A DNA stretch of 8,186 nucleotides from the NCBI GenBank assembly GCA_964507195.1, contig CAZDPA010000177.1, positions 1-8,186 of the forward strand, given 5' to 3'. The first letter of the stretch is position 1, and every line of letters starts with the position of its first letter. Below, in pieces: positions 1 to 6,411 of this stretch. The DNA is from Solimonas sp964507195 (lineage in GTDB: Bacteria; Pseudomonadota; Gammaproteobacteria; Nevskiales; Nevskiaceae). A program made the translations under genes and the position numbers. A model generated the notes under the pieces. It saw nothing but the letters and a program-made list of their open reading frames with translations. It searched no databases and was not told the origin of the DNA.

Positions 1-1535
1 CGCCCACGGGCGAGCGCATCGACTTTTTCGATCGGCAGCTTGCGACCGGCGGAACCACCGCCAATGAAATCCTTGTAAACCTTGTCGATGCCAGCCTGGA
101 TGATGACCTGCACGTCAGGTGACAGAGGCCGGTCAATGCGGAAGGTCCCGGCCATCGGCGTCGTGCCGACGCCGTCGGTGTGCACGCCGATCTTCTCCAG
201 TGTCTTTTCCAATGTCGGGATCAGACCGAAGACACCGATCGAGCCGGTGATCGTGGTCGAATGTGCCCAGATCTGGTCAGCATCCATCGCCACCCAATAG
301 CCGCCGCTCGCGGCGACGCTCGACATCGATGCAACGACCGGCTTGCCTTCGGCGCGCAGATTGTTCACCGCACGACGGATCTGCTCGGCCGCCCAGACGC
401 TGCCGCCGGGTGAGTCGATGCGCAGCACGACGGCGCGCACTTCGGGATCACGACGCGCATCGTCGAGCAGATCGAAGATCGTGTCGCCACCGGCCTGACC
501 CGGCTCGCCCGGGCCATCGACGATCTCGCCCTGGACGACGACCAGGGCAACGATGCCGCCGTTGCCGGCAGCCTTCTCGATGCGCTGCTCGCGATGCAGC
601 GCCGACAGATAATCCTGATAGTGAATCTGACGGAAGCTGCCGTGTTCGTCGTCAATGCCGACGTTCTGCGCCATGCGCGTCCGGAACTCGGTCAGGGTTT
701 CGAGCTGGGTCACCAGGCCCTTGTCACGCGCGTAGACGGCGGAATCGCCGCCGTTGGCCTTGAGACCTTCGACCATGCCATTGACGTAAGCATCGACCGC
801 ACCGGTCTCGAGCTTGCGTCCGGCAACCACCGCATCACCGTAGGCCGACCACAGGTCGCCAAGCCACTGCAGATTCGCAATGCGCGCCTCTGATGACATG
901 TCATTGCGGGTGAACGGCTCAACCGCAGACTTGTACTCGCCGACGCGGAACACGTGAACGTTGACGCCGAGCTTGTCGAGCGCGTCCTTGAAGTAATTGG
1001 TATAGCTGCTGAAGCCTTCGACGCTGACGACGCCATAGGGGTCGAGCACGACTTCATCGGCCTGCGCTGCAGCGTAATACTGGGTCTGGTCGTACCAGGC
1101 GCCGTAGGCGACGATGCGTTTGCCACTGGCCTGGAATGCGCTCATTGCCTCGCGCAGTTCATCGAGCTGGGCCAGCCCCGCGCCCCATAGGCCATCCAGC
1201 TTGAGCACGGCGAACGCGATGCGATCATCGTCCTGTGCGGCATTGAGCGCATCGATCAGTTCACGCAGGCTCGACTGCGATGGCATCTCGCCGCTGATGT
1301 CTTCGAGAAACTGCTGGCCCGGATCTGAATCAATCTGTTCGACCAGAGAACCGGACGGCGCAAGAACCAGCGCAATGTTGTCGTCGATCGACACCGGACG
1401 ATCACCGCGAACGATGAACCAGGCCAGCGCCAGAGTAAGCACCACACCGAGAATGACCAGGGTGCGAAACAGCACCATGAAAGTGCCCCAGATAAATCCG
1501 AACACTCGACCGAGAAATGACCTGGATTCGCTCAT
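1..1535 (-). CDS. sppA: Signal peptide peptidase SppA, 67K type (partial, C-terminus outside window)
   Basis: Inner-membrane serine protease that degrades signal peptides after they are released from exported proteins. About 511 residues are visible, starting at ATG 1535; the E. coli protein has 618, so roughly the last hundred lie beyond the window edge. A single N-terminal membrane anchor spans about residues 15-43, with the rest probably periplasmic. Two tandem S49 domains follow. The catalytic lysine is K202 in GEYKSAVEPF, matching E. coli K209, and the nucleophile is S410 in VAASGGYW, matching S409. The LRIDSPGGS motif (372-379) and the TGSIGVFG stretch (430-437) are also typical. The gene begins 20 bp after the condensing-enzyme stop with no strong Shine-Dalgarno, so it is probably cotranscribed. 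Nothing is broken in the visible part. Family assignment is very secure. Confidence 0.96.
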   Translation of the reverse strand, partial: MSESRSFLGRVFGFIWGTFMVLFRTLVILGVVLTLALAWFIVRGDRPVSIDDNIALVLAPSGSLVEQIDSDPGQQFLEDISGEMPSQSSLRELIDALNAAQDDDRIAFAVLKLDGLWGAGLAQLDELREAMSAFQASGKRIVAYGAWYDQTQYYAAAQADEVVLDPYGVVSVEGFSSYTNYFKDALDKLGVNVHVFRVGEYKSAVEPFTRNDMSSEARIANLQWLGDLWSAYGDAVVAGRKLETGAVDAYVNGMVEGLKANGGDSAVYARDKGLVTQLETLTEFRTRMAQNVGIDDEHGSFRQIHYQDYLSALHREQRIEKAAGNGGIVALVVVQGEIVDGPGEPGQAGGDTIFDLLDDARRDPEVRAVVLRIDSPGGSVWAAEQIRRAVNNLRAEGKPVVASMSSVAASGGYWVAMDADQIWAHSTTITGSIGVFGLIPTLEKTLEKIGVHTDGVGTTPMAGTFRIDRPLSPDVQVIIQAGIDKVYKDFIGGGSAGRKLPIEKVDALARG

Positions 1536-1555
1536 GTGAACTTCACTATTCCGAC

Positions 1556-2677
1556 TTACAGACGTTTGATGACCACGGACCCGACCGAGTAACCGGCACC
1601 GAAGGCGCAGAGCACGCCAACATCGCCCGCCGTCATGTCCTGATGATGCTTGTGCAACGCAATCACCGAACCGGCCGAACTGGTATTGGCATACTCGTCG
1701 AGAATCACCGGCGCTTCGATGCGATCCGGCTCACGGCCTAGGACTCGTTTCGCAATCAATTGGTTCATGCCCAGGTTGGCCTGGTGCAGCCAGAACCGCT
1801 TCACCGAGCCCGGATCGACGCCCAGATCGCCCAGGTGCGCGAGCATCAACTCGGCAACCATCGGCACGACTTCCTTGAACACCTTGCGGCCTTCCTGATG
1901 GAACAGGATGTCGTCCCAGCTGCGCTGCTGGATTTCGCAGGCATTGAGGAAGCCGAAGTTGTTGCGGATGTTGCTGGAGAACTGCGTCTTCAGGCGCGTA
2001 CCGAGCACTTCAAAGCGCAGCTCCGACTTCACCCCATCGAGCGGCTCGATCACCACCGCCGTCGCCGCATCGCCGAAGATGAAATGGCAGTCACGGTTGC
2101 GCCAGTTCAGATGCCCGCTGCAGATTTCCGGATTGACGACCAGCGCGACGCGCGCCGTGCCCATGCGCACCGCATCGACCGCAGCGGTGATGCCGAAAGC
2201 CGCCGAAGCGCAGGCAACGTTCATGTCATACGCAAAGCCGTTGGCACCGAGATAGTGCTGCAACTCGACCGCCATCGCCGGATAGCCGCGCTGCATGTTC
2301 GAGCAGGCGACGATGATCAAGTCGACGTCGGCAGCGTCGCGCTTCGCGTTGGCGAGCGCCTCGCGCGCGGCGGCGAGCGCCATCTCGCACATCAGCGAAG
2401 GCTCATCATCGCGCCGCGTCGGAATCCGTGGACGCATGATGTCGATGTTGAGGATGCCCTCGCGATCAACCACATGACGCGACTGGATGCCGGAAGCCTT
2501 GAAGATGAACTCGGAGCTGGATGTGGCCAGCGCCGGTGTCGTCCCCGCCGCGATCGCACTGGCGTTCTCCGCGTTGTAGCGTTCGACATAGGCGTTGTAG
2601 CAGGCCACCAGCTCGTCGTTGGAAATGGACAGCGGCGGCGTATACAGGCCTGTCCCGGAGATGGCAGCAGCGATCAT
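1556..2677 (-). CDS. Beta-ketoacyl-ACP synthase III-like condensing enzyme (long-form FabH homologue)
   Basis: Thiolase-fold condensing enzyme of the KAS III group, which joins an acyl-CoA primer to malonyl-ACP or a related extender by decarboxylative Claisen condensation. With ATG 2677 as start it has 373 residues. The Cys-His-Asn triad is intact: C156 in NVACASAAFG, H298 in WLHQAN and N331 in EYANTSSAGS; the C-terminal GAGYSVGS glycine loop is present. It is about 55 residues longer than E. coli FabH. The extra length lies mostly in the N-terminal half, including an insertion after the GIQSRHVVD segment that reads GILNIDIMRPRIP, which I associate with FabH paralogues such as Pseudomonas PA3286 (from memory) rather than housekeeping FabH. 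An in-frame TTG at 2689 would add four residues; neither start has a good Shine-Dalgarno. It lies between a membrane hydrolase and sppA. The fold is certain; the substrate is not, and a primary FabH role or a biosynthetic KAS III cannot be excluded. Confidence 0.9.
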   Translation of the reverse strand: MIAAAISGTGLYTPPLSISNDELVACYNAYVERYNAENASAIAAGTTPALATSSSEFIFKASGIQSRHVVDREGILNIDIMRPRIPTRRDDEPSLMCEMALAAAREALANAKRDAADVDLIIVACSNMQRGYPAMAVELQHYLGANGFAYDMNVACASAAFGITAAVDAVRMGTARVALVVNPEICSGHLNWRNRDCHFIFGDAATAVVIEPLDGVKSELRFEVLGTRLKTQFSSNIRNNFGFLNACEIQQRSWDDILFHQEGRKVFKEVVPMVAELMLAHLGDLGVDPGSVKRFWLHQANLGMNQLIAKRVLGREPDRIEAPVILDEYANTSSAGSVIALHKHHQDMTAGDVGVLCAFGAGYSVGSVVIKRL

Positions 2678-2689
2678 GGGGGTCTTCAA

Positions 2690-2770
2690 TGCGCGGGCAC
2701 GGCCGCAGGGATCGGGAGTTTAGAGCTAATCCGGGAACCCGGCACCCACCCTGCGGACTTCCCTTGCTTG
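2690..2770. repeat. Intergenic nested inverted repeat
   Basis: Short gap between the membrane hydrolase stop and the condensing-enzyme start. It contains a perfect 8-bp inverted repeat, CCGCAGGG at 2703-2710 and CCCTGCGG at 2749-2756, separated by 38 bp. Inside the spacer are two smaller dyads: TTAG-AG-CTAA at 2720-2729 and CCGGG-AA-CCCGG at 2731-2742. Transcribed leftwards, this could fold into a stem enclosing two hairpins. No U-tract follows either hairpin, so it does not look like a standard intrinsic terminator. It could be an attenuator, processing site or operator; the function is unknown. Confidence 0.5.
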
Positions 2771-4192
2771 TCAGGCGCCGGGCCAGCCGGCGCGCTGCAT
2801 CGCCTGGCGCAGCGCGGTGCGGATCGCACGTTCGCGGCGCACGCTCAGATGCGAGCCCTGGTACCACTGCACCGGCACGCCCCAGTGCGTCGACAGGGCC
2901 AGCGGATTGGGCGCAAGGACCACGCGATCGCCGGTGGCGGCAACGATCTGCAGGCGCGACGTCTCGGGCAGCGGCGGCCGGCTCAGCGGCGACACCGGCG
3001 CCAGCAGCTTGCGGTATTTCGCCTCGTCGAGACCGCGCGCGGTGAAATAGCGCAACTGTGCCGGCGGCAGGAAGCGCCACAGCGCCGACGCGAAGTCGAC
3101 GACCGGAATGCCGGCGATGACGAATTCGAGATCGGGGACATAGGTCGACAGCAGCGCGGCGTTGTAGCCGCCCAGAGAGATACCGAATACGCCAACCCTG
3201 GCCTGCGGCTCCTGTTCGCGCAGCCAGGCCAGCGTGCGGCGCAGATCCCACAACGCCTGCATCTGGGCGTGGATCAGATCAAGCGGATCGCCGTCGAGGT
3301 AGTAATCGCCGGAGCGTGCGCCGGCACGACGCGGGCCGTGCAGCGGCAGCACCGGCTGGATCACATTCAAACCCAGCCCATGGTGCAGCCAACCCGGGGA
3401 GAACATGCCGAGATCCATCCAGGGCACGCCCATGCGATAGCCGTGGATGCACATCAGCCAGGGCCGCGGCGGCCCGGCATGGCGCAGGATTCGCACATGG
3501 CAGTTGTGGTTGGCCTCGAAACTGTTCCAGCGATCGGTACCCGGCAGCTCCGGCGGCGGCTCGAAGCCGCTGTCGAAACTCAGCACCTCGTAGTCCGTGC
3601 CCCACAACCGGGCGCGTTCGACAAAGGTCTCGGTCGGCGGTGGCGGTGCCGGATGCAGGCCTGAAGGGTCCTGATGCCACCCCCTTTCCTCCATCAGCAC
3701 ATCCAGCGCGACGGCCTCGTTGGCGATCCGCTCGGCCTCGGCGCCGCGTGGAAAAGTGGCCGTGCCGACGAAATAGCCCAGCAGTGCTTCGTCGATGCCA
3801 GCCTTGAGATCCATCGCGGTCGACCGATCCGGCGGCTGCGCCCCAGGCGCATGCGGCTCGCCAAACAGACCCAGACGACCGGCCGTCATCAGGCTCAGTA
3901 CCGAACCGAGCAGACCGTAGAACGCCAGATCGAGCCCGGCGAGAATCCATGCCGCCGGAGAGAGGATCGCGCCGATCACTGCGCCCGATGCCATCATTGC
4001 GACGACACGGCGATCGCCCGGCATCAGCAACAGCGCACTGCCGGAACCGATCAGCAGAACGGCCGGCAGCACGACGAGCAGAACCTCCGCCGGCGTCTCG
4101 GCCAGCAACAGCCAGCACAGACCCGCAACAATCGGGACGAGGCCCAGCCACTCGCGCCCTTCCGGCGGCGTTGCTTCCAGGGTTTCTTGCAT
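2771..4192 (-). CDS. Membrane-anchored alpha/beta hydrolase
   Basis: Predicted serine hydrolase of 473 residues with a membrane N-terminus. Residues 16-105 hold about four hydrophobic helices (roughly 16-31, 35-57, 63-83, 84-105). The DRR at 60-62 between the second and third suggests that loop is cytoplasmic, which would also put the catalytic domain in the cytoplasm. The C-terminal half is an alpha/beta hydrolase: the oxyanion-region MCIHGYRMG motif lies at 247-255, the nucleophile is S339 in FGISLGGYN, the likely acid is D422 in ATGDRVV, and the likely base is H448 in QGSHLS. A linker at 106-240 carries a proline run (181-186). The catalytic half faintly recalls the ABHD18/DUF2048 hydrolases, but I hold that loosely. 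It starts 31 bp after a small membrane-protein gene. The substrate is unknown; an esterase or lipase acting on membrane or acyl lipids would suit the neighbouring condensing enzyme. Confidence 0.85.
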   Translation of the reverse strand: MQETLEATPPEGREWLGLVPIVAGLCWLLLAETPAEVLLVVLPAVLLIGSGSALLLMPGDRRVVAMMASGAVIGAILSPAAWILAGLDLAFYGLLGSVLSLMTAGRLGLFGEPHAPGAQPPDRSTAMDLKAGIDEALLGYFVGTATFPRGAEAERIANEAVALDVLMEERGWHQDPSGLHPAPPPPTETFVERARLWGTDYEVLSFDSGFEPPPELPGTDRWNSFEANHNCHVRILRHAGPPRPWLMCIHGYRMGVPWMDLGMFSPGWLHHGLGLNVIQPVLPLHGPRRAGARSGDYYLDGDPLDLIHAQMQALWDLRRTLAWLREQEPQARVGVFGISLGGYNAALLSTYVPDLEFVIAGIPVVDFASALWRFLPPAQLRYFTARGLDEAKYRKLLAPVSPLSRPPLPETSRLQIVAATGDRVVLAPNPLALSTHWGVPVQWYQGSHLSVRRERAIRTALRQAMQRAGWPGA

Positions 4193-4223
4193 AGCTGTAC
4201 TTATCGGTTTCGCTGTTTAGCGC

Positions 4224-4514
4224 CTAAAGAACGCGATCAAAAATAACGACGGCTGCGACCAGTGCAATCACGCTCAAACCCTGCGCGACCCAGCGCCAGG
4301 AAAATCCACGGCGCACCGACCACCACGCCAGGCCGCTGAACAGCATGAGCATCCAGAACGTCGCCGTGGTCTGCGCTACGGCCGGCCATTCCGCGCGTAC
4401 GCGCGGCGCCGTGTCCAGATTGACCGCATACATCAGGCAGACCACGCCCATGGTCAGGGCGAAGGTGGCGCTCAGTGCAAACAGCAGGCCATTGAAGGCA
4501 CGCAGCAGTTTCAT
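4224..4514 (-). CDS. Small three-helix membrane protein of unknown function
   Basis: A 96-residue hydrophobic protein with no family I recognise. Three membrane helices are apparent at about residues 7-31, 48-65 and 76-93, joined by a short polar loop (34-44) and an arginine-rich turn RRGFSWRW (68-75). By the positive-inside rule the second turn is probably cytoplasmic. Length, codon use and position between two codirectional genes support it as a real gene: it begins 18 bp after the upstream stop and ends 31 bp before the hydrolase start. The stop codon sits in a small AT-rich dyad, TTTAG-CGC-CTAAA (4216-4228). It could be a partner or accessory subunit of the adjacent membrane hydrolase, which is inference from position only. 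Confidence 0.72.
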   Translation of the reverse strand: MKLLRAFNGLLFALSATFALTMGVVCLMYAVNLDTAPRVRAEWPAVAQTTATFWMLMLFSGLAWWSVRRGFSWRWVAQGLSVIALVAAVVIFDRVL

Positions 4515-4532
4515 ACGAGTGTGTTGGTAGGT

Positions 4533-4859
4533 TTATTTCTTGCTGGAGCGACGCAGCGGTGACGGTACCGGCAGCACGCGACCGACAACCTTGGGGCTGG
4601 ACATGCCGGTCTTGAACAGCAGCGCAGCGAACTGGCGCATGATGCGATCACGATTCTTGAACACTGAATCCACCATCGGTACCTTGCGTTCGCGAATCGG
4701 CGTGATCAGATCATCCGGCTGCTCGCCGAACTTGAAGCTGACTGACAACTCGACCTCCAGCGGCTCACCCTTCTTCAGGCGCTCCGCCTTGACGCGCATC
4801 CTCTGCGCCTTGCGTTCCGCCGCCCTGGCTGCCTTGCGCTCTGCCGCTTTACTTATCAT
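4533..4859 (-). CDS. Small highly basic protein of unknown function
   Basis: Unrecognised 108-residue protein, first gene of the leftward cluster. The start is fixed at ATG 4859 by a strong AAGGAG Shine-Dalgarno five bases upstream (4865-4870); extending to an upstream in-frame GTG would add 20 residues for which there is no support. Residues 3-31 are a charged helix rich in Ala, Lys, Arg and Glu with repeated AAERKA units, likely coiled-coil or nucleic-acid-contacting. A mixed middle (34-62) contains VELSVSFKFGEQ. A segment around 63-98 includes NRDRIMRQFAALLFKTGM. The C-terminus is again basic (RRSSKK). No signal peptide or membrane helix is present. A cytoplasmic nucleic-acid- or membrane-surface-binding role is possible but not shown. 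Confidence 0.72.
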   Translation of the reverse strand: MISKAAERKAARAAERKAQRMRVKAERLKKGEPLEVELSVSFKFGEQPDDLITPIRERKVPMVDSVFKNRDRIMRQFAALLFKTGMSSPKVVGRVLPVPSPLRRSSKK

Positions 4860-4864
4860 GTGGG

Positions 4865-4870
4865 CTCCTT
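4865..4870 (-). promoter_or_regulatory. Strong Shine-Dalgarno site (AAGGAG)
   Basis: On the minus strand the sequence reads AAGGAG, then five bases, then ATG at 4859. It is the clearest ribosome binding site in the window and decides the start of the small basic protein. It also lies in the nine-base loop of a short GTGG/CCAC dyad (4860-4863 and 4873-4876). Confidence 0.75.
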
Positions 4871-4888
4871 CTCCACGGCAACCGAACC

Positions 4889-5419
4889 ATGCCCGATCCA
4901 GCGCCAGGCCTTGAACCACCCGGGAATCTCGTGTGCTTTGCGCATGGCAAGGAAAGCGGCCCCTGGGGCCTCAAGATCAAGCGACTGGCCGAGGTCGCGC
5001 AGCAGCGCGGCTTCGCCGTCATCAGTCCCGATTATAGTCACACCACAGACCCGGCAAAGCGGGTCGCGCAGCTGATCGCGCTGCGCCCCCAGGCGCAGCG
5101 TCTCGTGCTGGTTGGCTCGAGCATGGGTGGCTATGTGTCGGCGATGGCCTGCGCCGCGCTGCGACCGCAGGCGCTGTTCCTGATGGCCCCTGCCCTGTAT
5201 TTCCCGGGCTGGGACGAGGAACCGGCAGGCATCCCCGTGCTGTGCAGCGTCATTCATGGCTGGCACGACGACATCGTCCCGGTAGCGCGCGCCCAGCGTT
5301 TCGCCGAGCGCCATCCATGCGAGCTGCACCTGATCGACGCCGAGCACACGCTCAATGCGCGCGTCGAAACCGTCGCCACCGTCTTCGATGACCTGCTGCA
5401 GCGCGTGCTTGCGGCGTGA
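4889..5419 (+). CDS. Small cytosolic alpha/beta hydrolase
   Basis: A 176-residue compact hydrolase with no signal peptide or membrane helix. The fold and active site are clear: the oxyanion-side motif FAHGKESGPWG lies at 17-27, the nucleophile is S78 in the elbow GSSMGGYVS, the acid is D127 or D128 in HGWHDDIVPV, and the base is H153 in DAEHTLN. The small size and HG-x-ES-GPWG opening recall the small YqiA/dienelactone-hydrolase-like esterases, though I would not name a substrate. The start is ATG 4889, which has no good Shine-Dalgarno; no better in-frame start is seen just upstream. It diverges from the basic-protein gene across 29 bp and its TGA overlaps the GTG of the next gene. It is not closely similar to the membrane hydrolase nearby, so it is not an obvious duplicate. 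Confidence 0.87.
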   Translation: MPDPAPGLEPPGNLVCFAHGKESGPWGLKIKRLAEVAQQRGFAVISPDYSHTTDPAKRVAQLIALRPQAQRLVLVGSSMGGYVSAMACAALRPQALFLMAPALYFPGWDEEPAGIPVLCSVIHGWHDDIVPVARAQRFAERHPCELHLIDAEHTLNARVETVATVFDDLLQRVLAA

Positions 5420-5847
5420 ATCCGCGACGCGCCAATGTCGAGCTGGAAACTGCATTTCGCGCCGCCTACTTTCGCATCGAGTGCCCTGATCGGGGCATCG
5501 CGCGGCGCATCGATCAGATCGATCACGTCGCGGATACCGCACTCAGAGCCGCTGGCTGTCGCGCGCACTGGGCGATCCTCACGCCGTGCAATCCAAACGC
5601 CAGTGCGTTGCCCGACGCCGACAATGCGGAACGTCTCACTGCGTTACGCGCGCAGCTCGATGCACAGAATCTGCGCTATCTGCCTTCAATCAACAGCGCA
5701 GCCGACGGCAGCTGGCCGGAGCCGGGTTTCTGCGTGCTGGATGCCGATCCGTTGCTGATCGCAAAACTTGCGCGGGAATATGAACAGATCGCCTACATCG
5801 CCGCCCGGCTGGCCGGGCCACCGGCGCTGATCTGGACTGCTAGCTAG
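5416..5847 (+). CDS. DUF3293 domain-containing protein
   Basis: A 143-residue protein matching the DUF3293 family as I remember it, whose function is unknown. Supporting features are the AYF opening (17-19), the central TPCNPNA motif (56-62) followed by DNAERLTALRAQL (69-81), the SWPEPGFCVLD motif (99-109) and the LAREYEQIAYI segment (117-127). No signal peptide or membrane helix is visible. The start is GTG 5416, embedded in the GTGA that also holds the TGA of the preceding hydrolase. That indicates translational coupling, and no Shine-Dalgarno is seen. The last sense codon and TAG stop lie in the palindrome CTAGCTAG shared with the converging thioesterase gene. A function linked to the hydrolase is possible from the overlap alone. 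Confidence 0.85.
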   Translation: MNPRRANVELETAFRAAYFRIECPDRGIARRIDQIDHVADTALRAAGCRAHWAILTPCNPNASALPDADNAERLTALRAQLDAQNLRYLPSINSAADGSWPEPGFCVLDADPLLIAKLAREYEQIAYIAARLAGPPALIWTAS

Positions 5848-6331
5848 GCGCCTGCGCCCGCTGCGGCCACGGCTGGTACGACAGGAACTCCGTCGGCATG
5901 CGTCGCGGCCGGCCGGTTTTCATGTCGACGCAGACCCACTGCGTCTGCCCGCGCAATACGGTCTTGCGGTCGGATTCGCGGATGATCTGGTAACGCCGCC
6001 ACATGCTCAGGCGGAAATCGTTTTCGTGGACCCAGGTCGCCAGCCACAGGCGATCGCCGGCGAAGGTCGCGGCCAGATAGTCCAGTTCGTGCCGGCGCGC
6101 GACGCAGCCGGCACCGATCGCCTCGTACTCCTCGAAGCCGAGGCCGAGGCTGCAGGAATGGCTCCAGGCCACCTGTTCCAGCCAGTTCAGATAGACGACG
6201 TTGTTGGTGTGGCCGAAGCGGTCGATGTGTTCGGCACCCACTGTGACGGCCTGCAGATGCGGGCGTTCCACGTCCCACAGGTCCTCGAGTTCGGCCGGAG
6301 CCGCGGTGGCGGGGGAATGCTGGTCAGTCAT
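5840..6331 (-). CDS. Acyl-CoA thioesterase, hotdog fold (4HBT/YbgC-FadM type)
   Basis: A 163-residue single-hotdog thioesterase, predicted to hydrolyse acyl-CoA to free acid and CoA in the cytoplasm, probably as an oligomer. The hallmark is HIDRFGHTNNVVYLNWLEQ at 35-53: D37 is the usual catalytic aspartate, followed by the GH-x-NN-x-x-Y pattern at the start of the long helix. The later strand motif RGQTQWVCVDMKTGRPRRMP (127-146) is also typical. The N-terminal 20 residues are variable and could be shortened, but no nearer ATG is present. The gene diverges from the SUF regulator and converges on the DUF3293 gene, sharing 8 bp at their 3' ends. No clear Shine-Dalgarno precedes the ATG. Chain-length preference cannot be read from the sequence. 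Confidence 0.9.
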   Translation of the reverse strand: MTDQHSPATAAPAELEDLWDVERPHLQAVTVGAEHIDRFGHTNNVVYLNWLEQVAWSHSCSLGLGFEEYEAIGAGCVARRHELDYLAATFAGDRLWLATWVHENDFRLSMWRRYQIIRESDRKTVLRGQTQWVCVDMKTGRPRRMPTEFLSYQPWPQRAQAPS

Positions 6332-6343
6332 GGTCGGCCCGTT

Positions 6344-6366
6344 CTGATATGCCGCGAGCTTATCAG
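6344..6366. repeat. Spaced inverted repeat CTGATA-N11-TATCAG
   Basis: A perfect 6-bp inverted repeat with an 11-bp spacer lies in the divergent region between the thioesterase and SUF-regulator genes. It is 13 bp upstream of the thioesterase start and about 100 bp upstream of the regulator start. Its half-sites also overlap weak -10-like (TATCAG) and -35-like (TTGCCC) hexamers for leftward transcription. It has the geometry of an operator for a dimeric regulator, but the arms are short and chance cannot be excluded. Confidence 0.35.
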
Positions 6367-6411
6367 GGCAACAGCGGGGTGACGGTGCTCAGCCGGGCTT
6401 CAGCTGCCGCT

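Noticed and set aside
710..1126. 138-codon frame overlapping sppA in another frame
   Set aside because: It is on the same strand as sppA but out of frame and has a Ser/Arg/Pro-rich composition typical of a frame shadow.
1760..3664. 634-codon open frame on the plus strand, antisense to the condensing-enzyme and hydrolase genes
   Set aside because: The translation is Arg/His/Gln-rich with no recognisable domain, and it spans two confident minus-strand genes and their gap. Long antisense frames are common in GC-rich DNA.
4860..4919. 20-residue upstream extension of the small basic protein
   Set aside because: A strong AAGGAG correctly spaced from ATG 4859 marks the start, and the extension would overlap the divergent hydrolase gene.
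4856..5542. 228-codon minus-strand frame opposite the small hydrolase
   Set aside because: The opposite strand encodes an intact hydrolase with its full catalytic triad. This frame has no domain and would also cover the Shine-Dalgarno of the basic-protein gene.
5803..5818. 7-bp GC inverted repeat (GCCCGGC/GCCGGGC) near the end of the DUF3293 gene, considered as a terminator
   Set aside because: It lies within coding sequence, has only a two-base gap between arms and no T-run on either strand.
5840..6278. 144-codon alternative minus-strand frame inside the thioesterase gene
   Set aside because: It is a +1 shadow of the hotdog thioesterase with no motif, and the true frame has the D-x-x-GH-x-NN signature.
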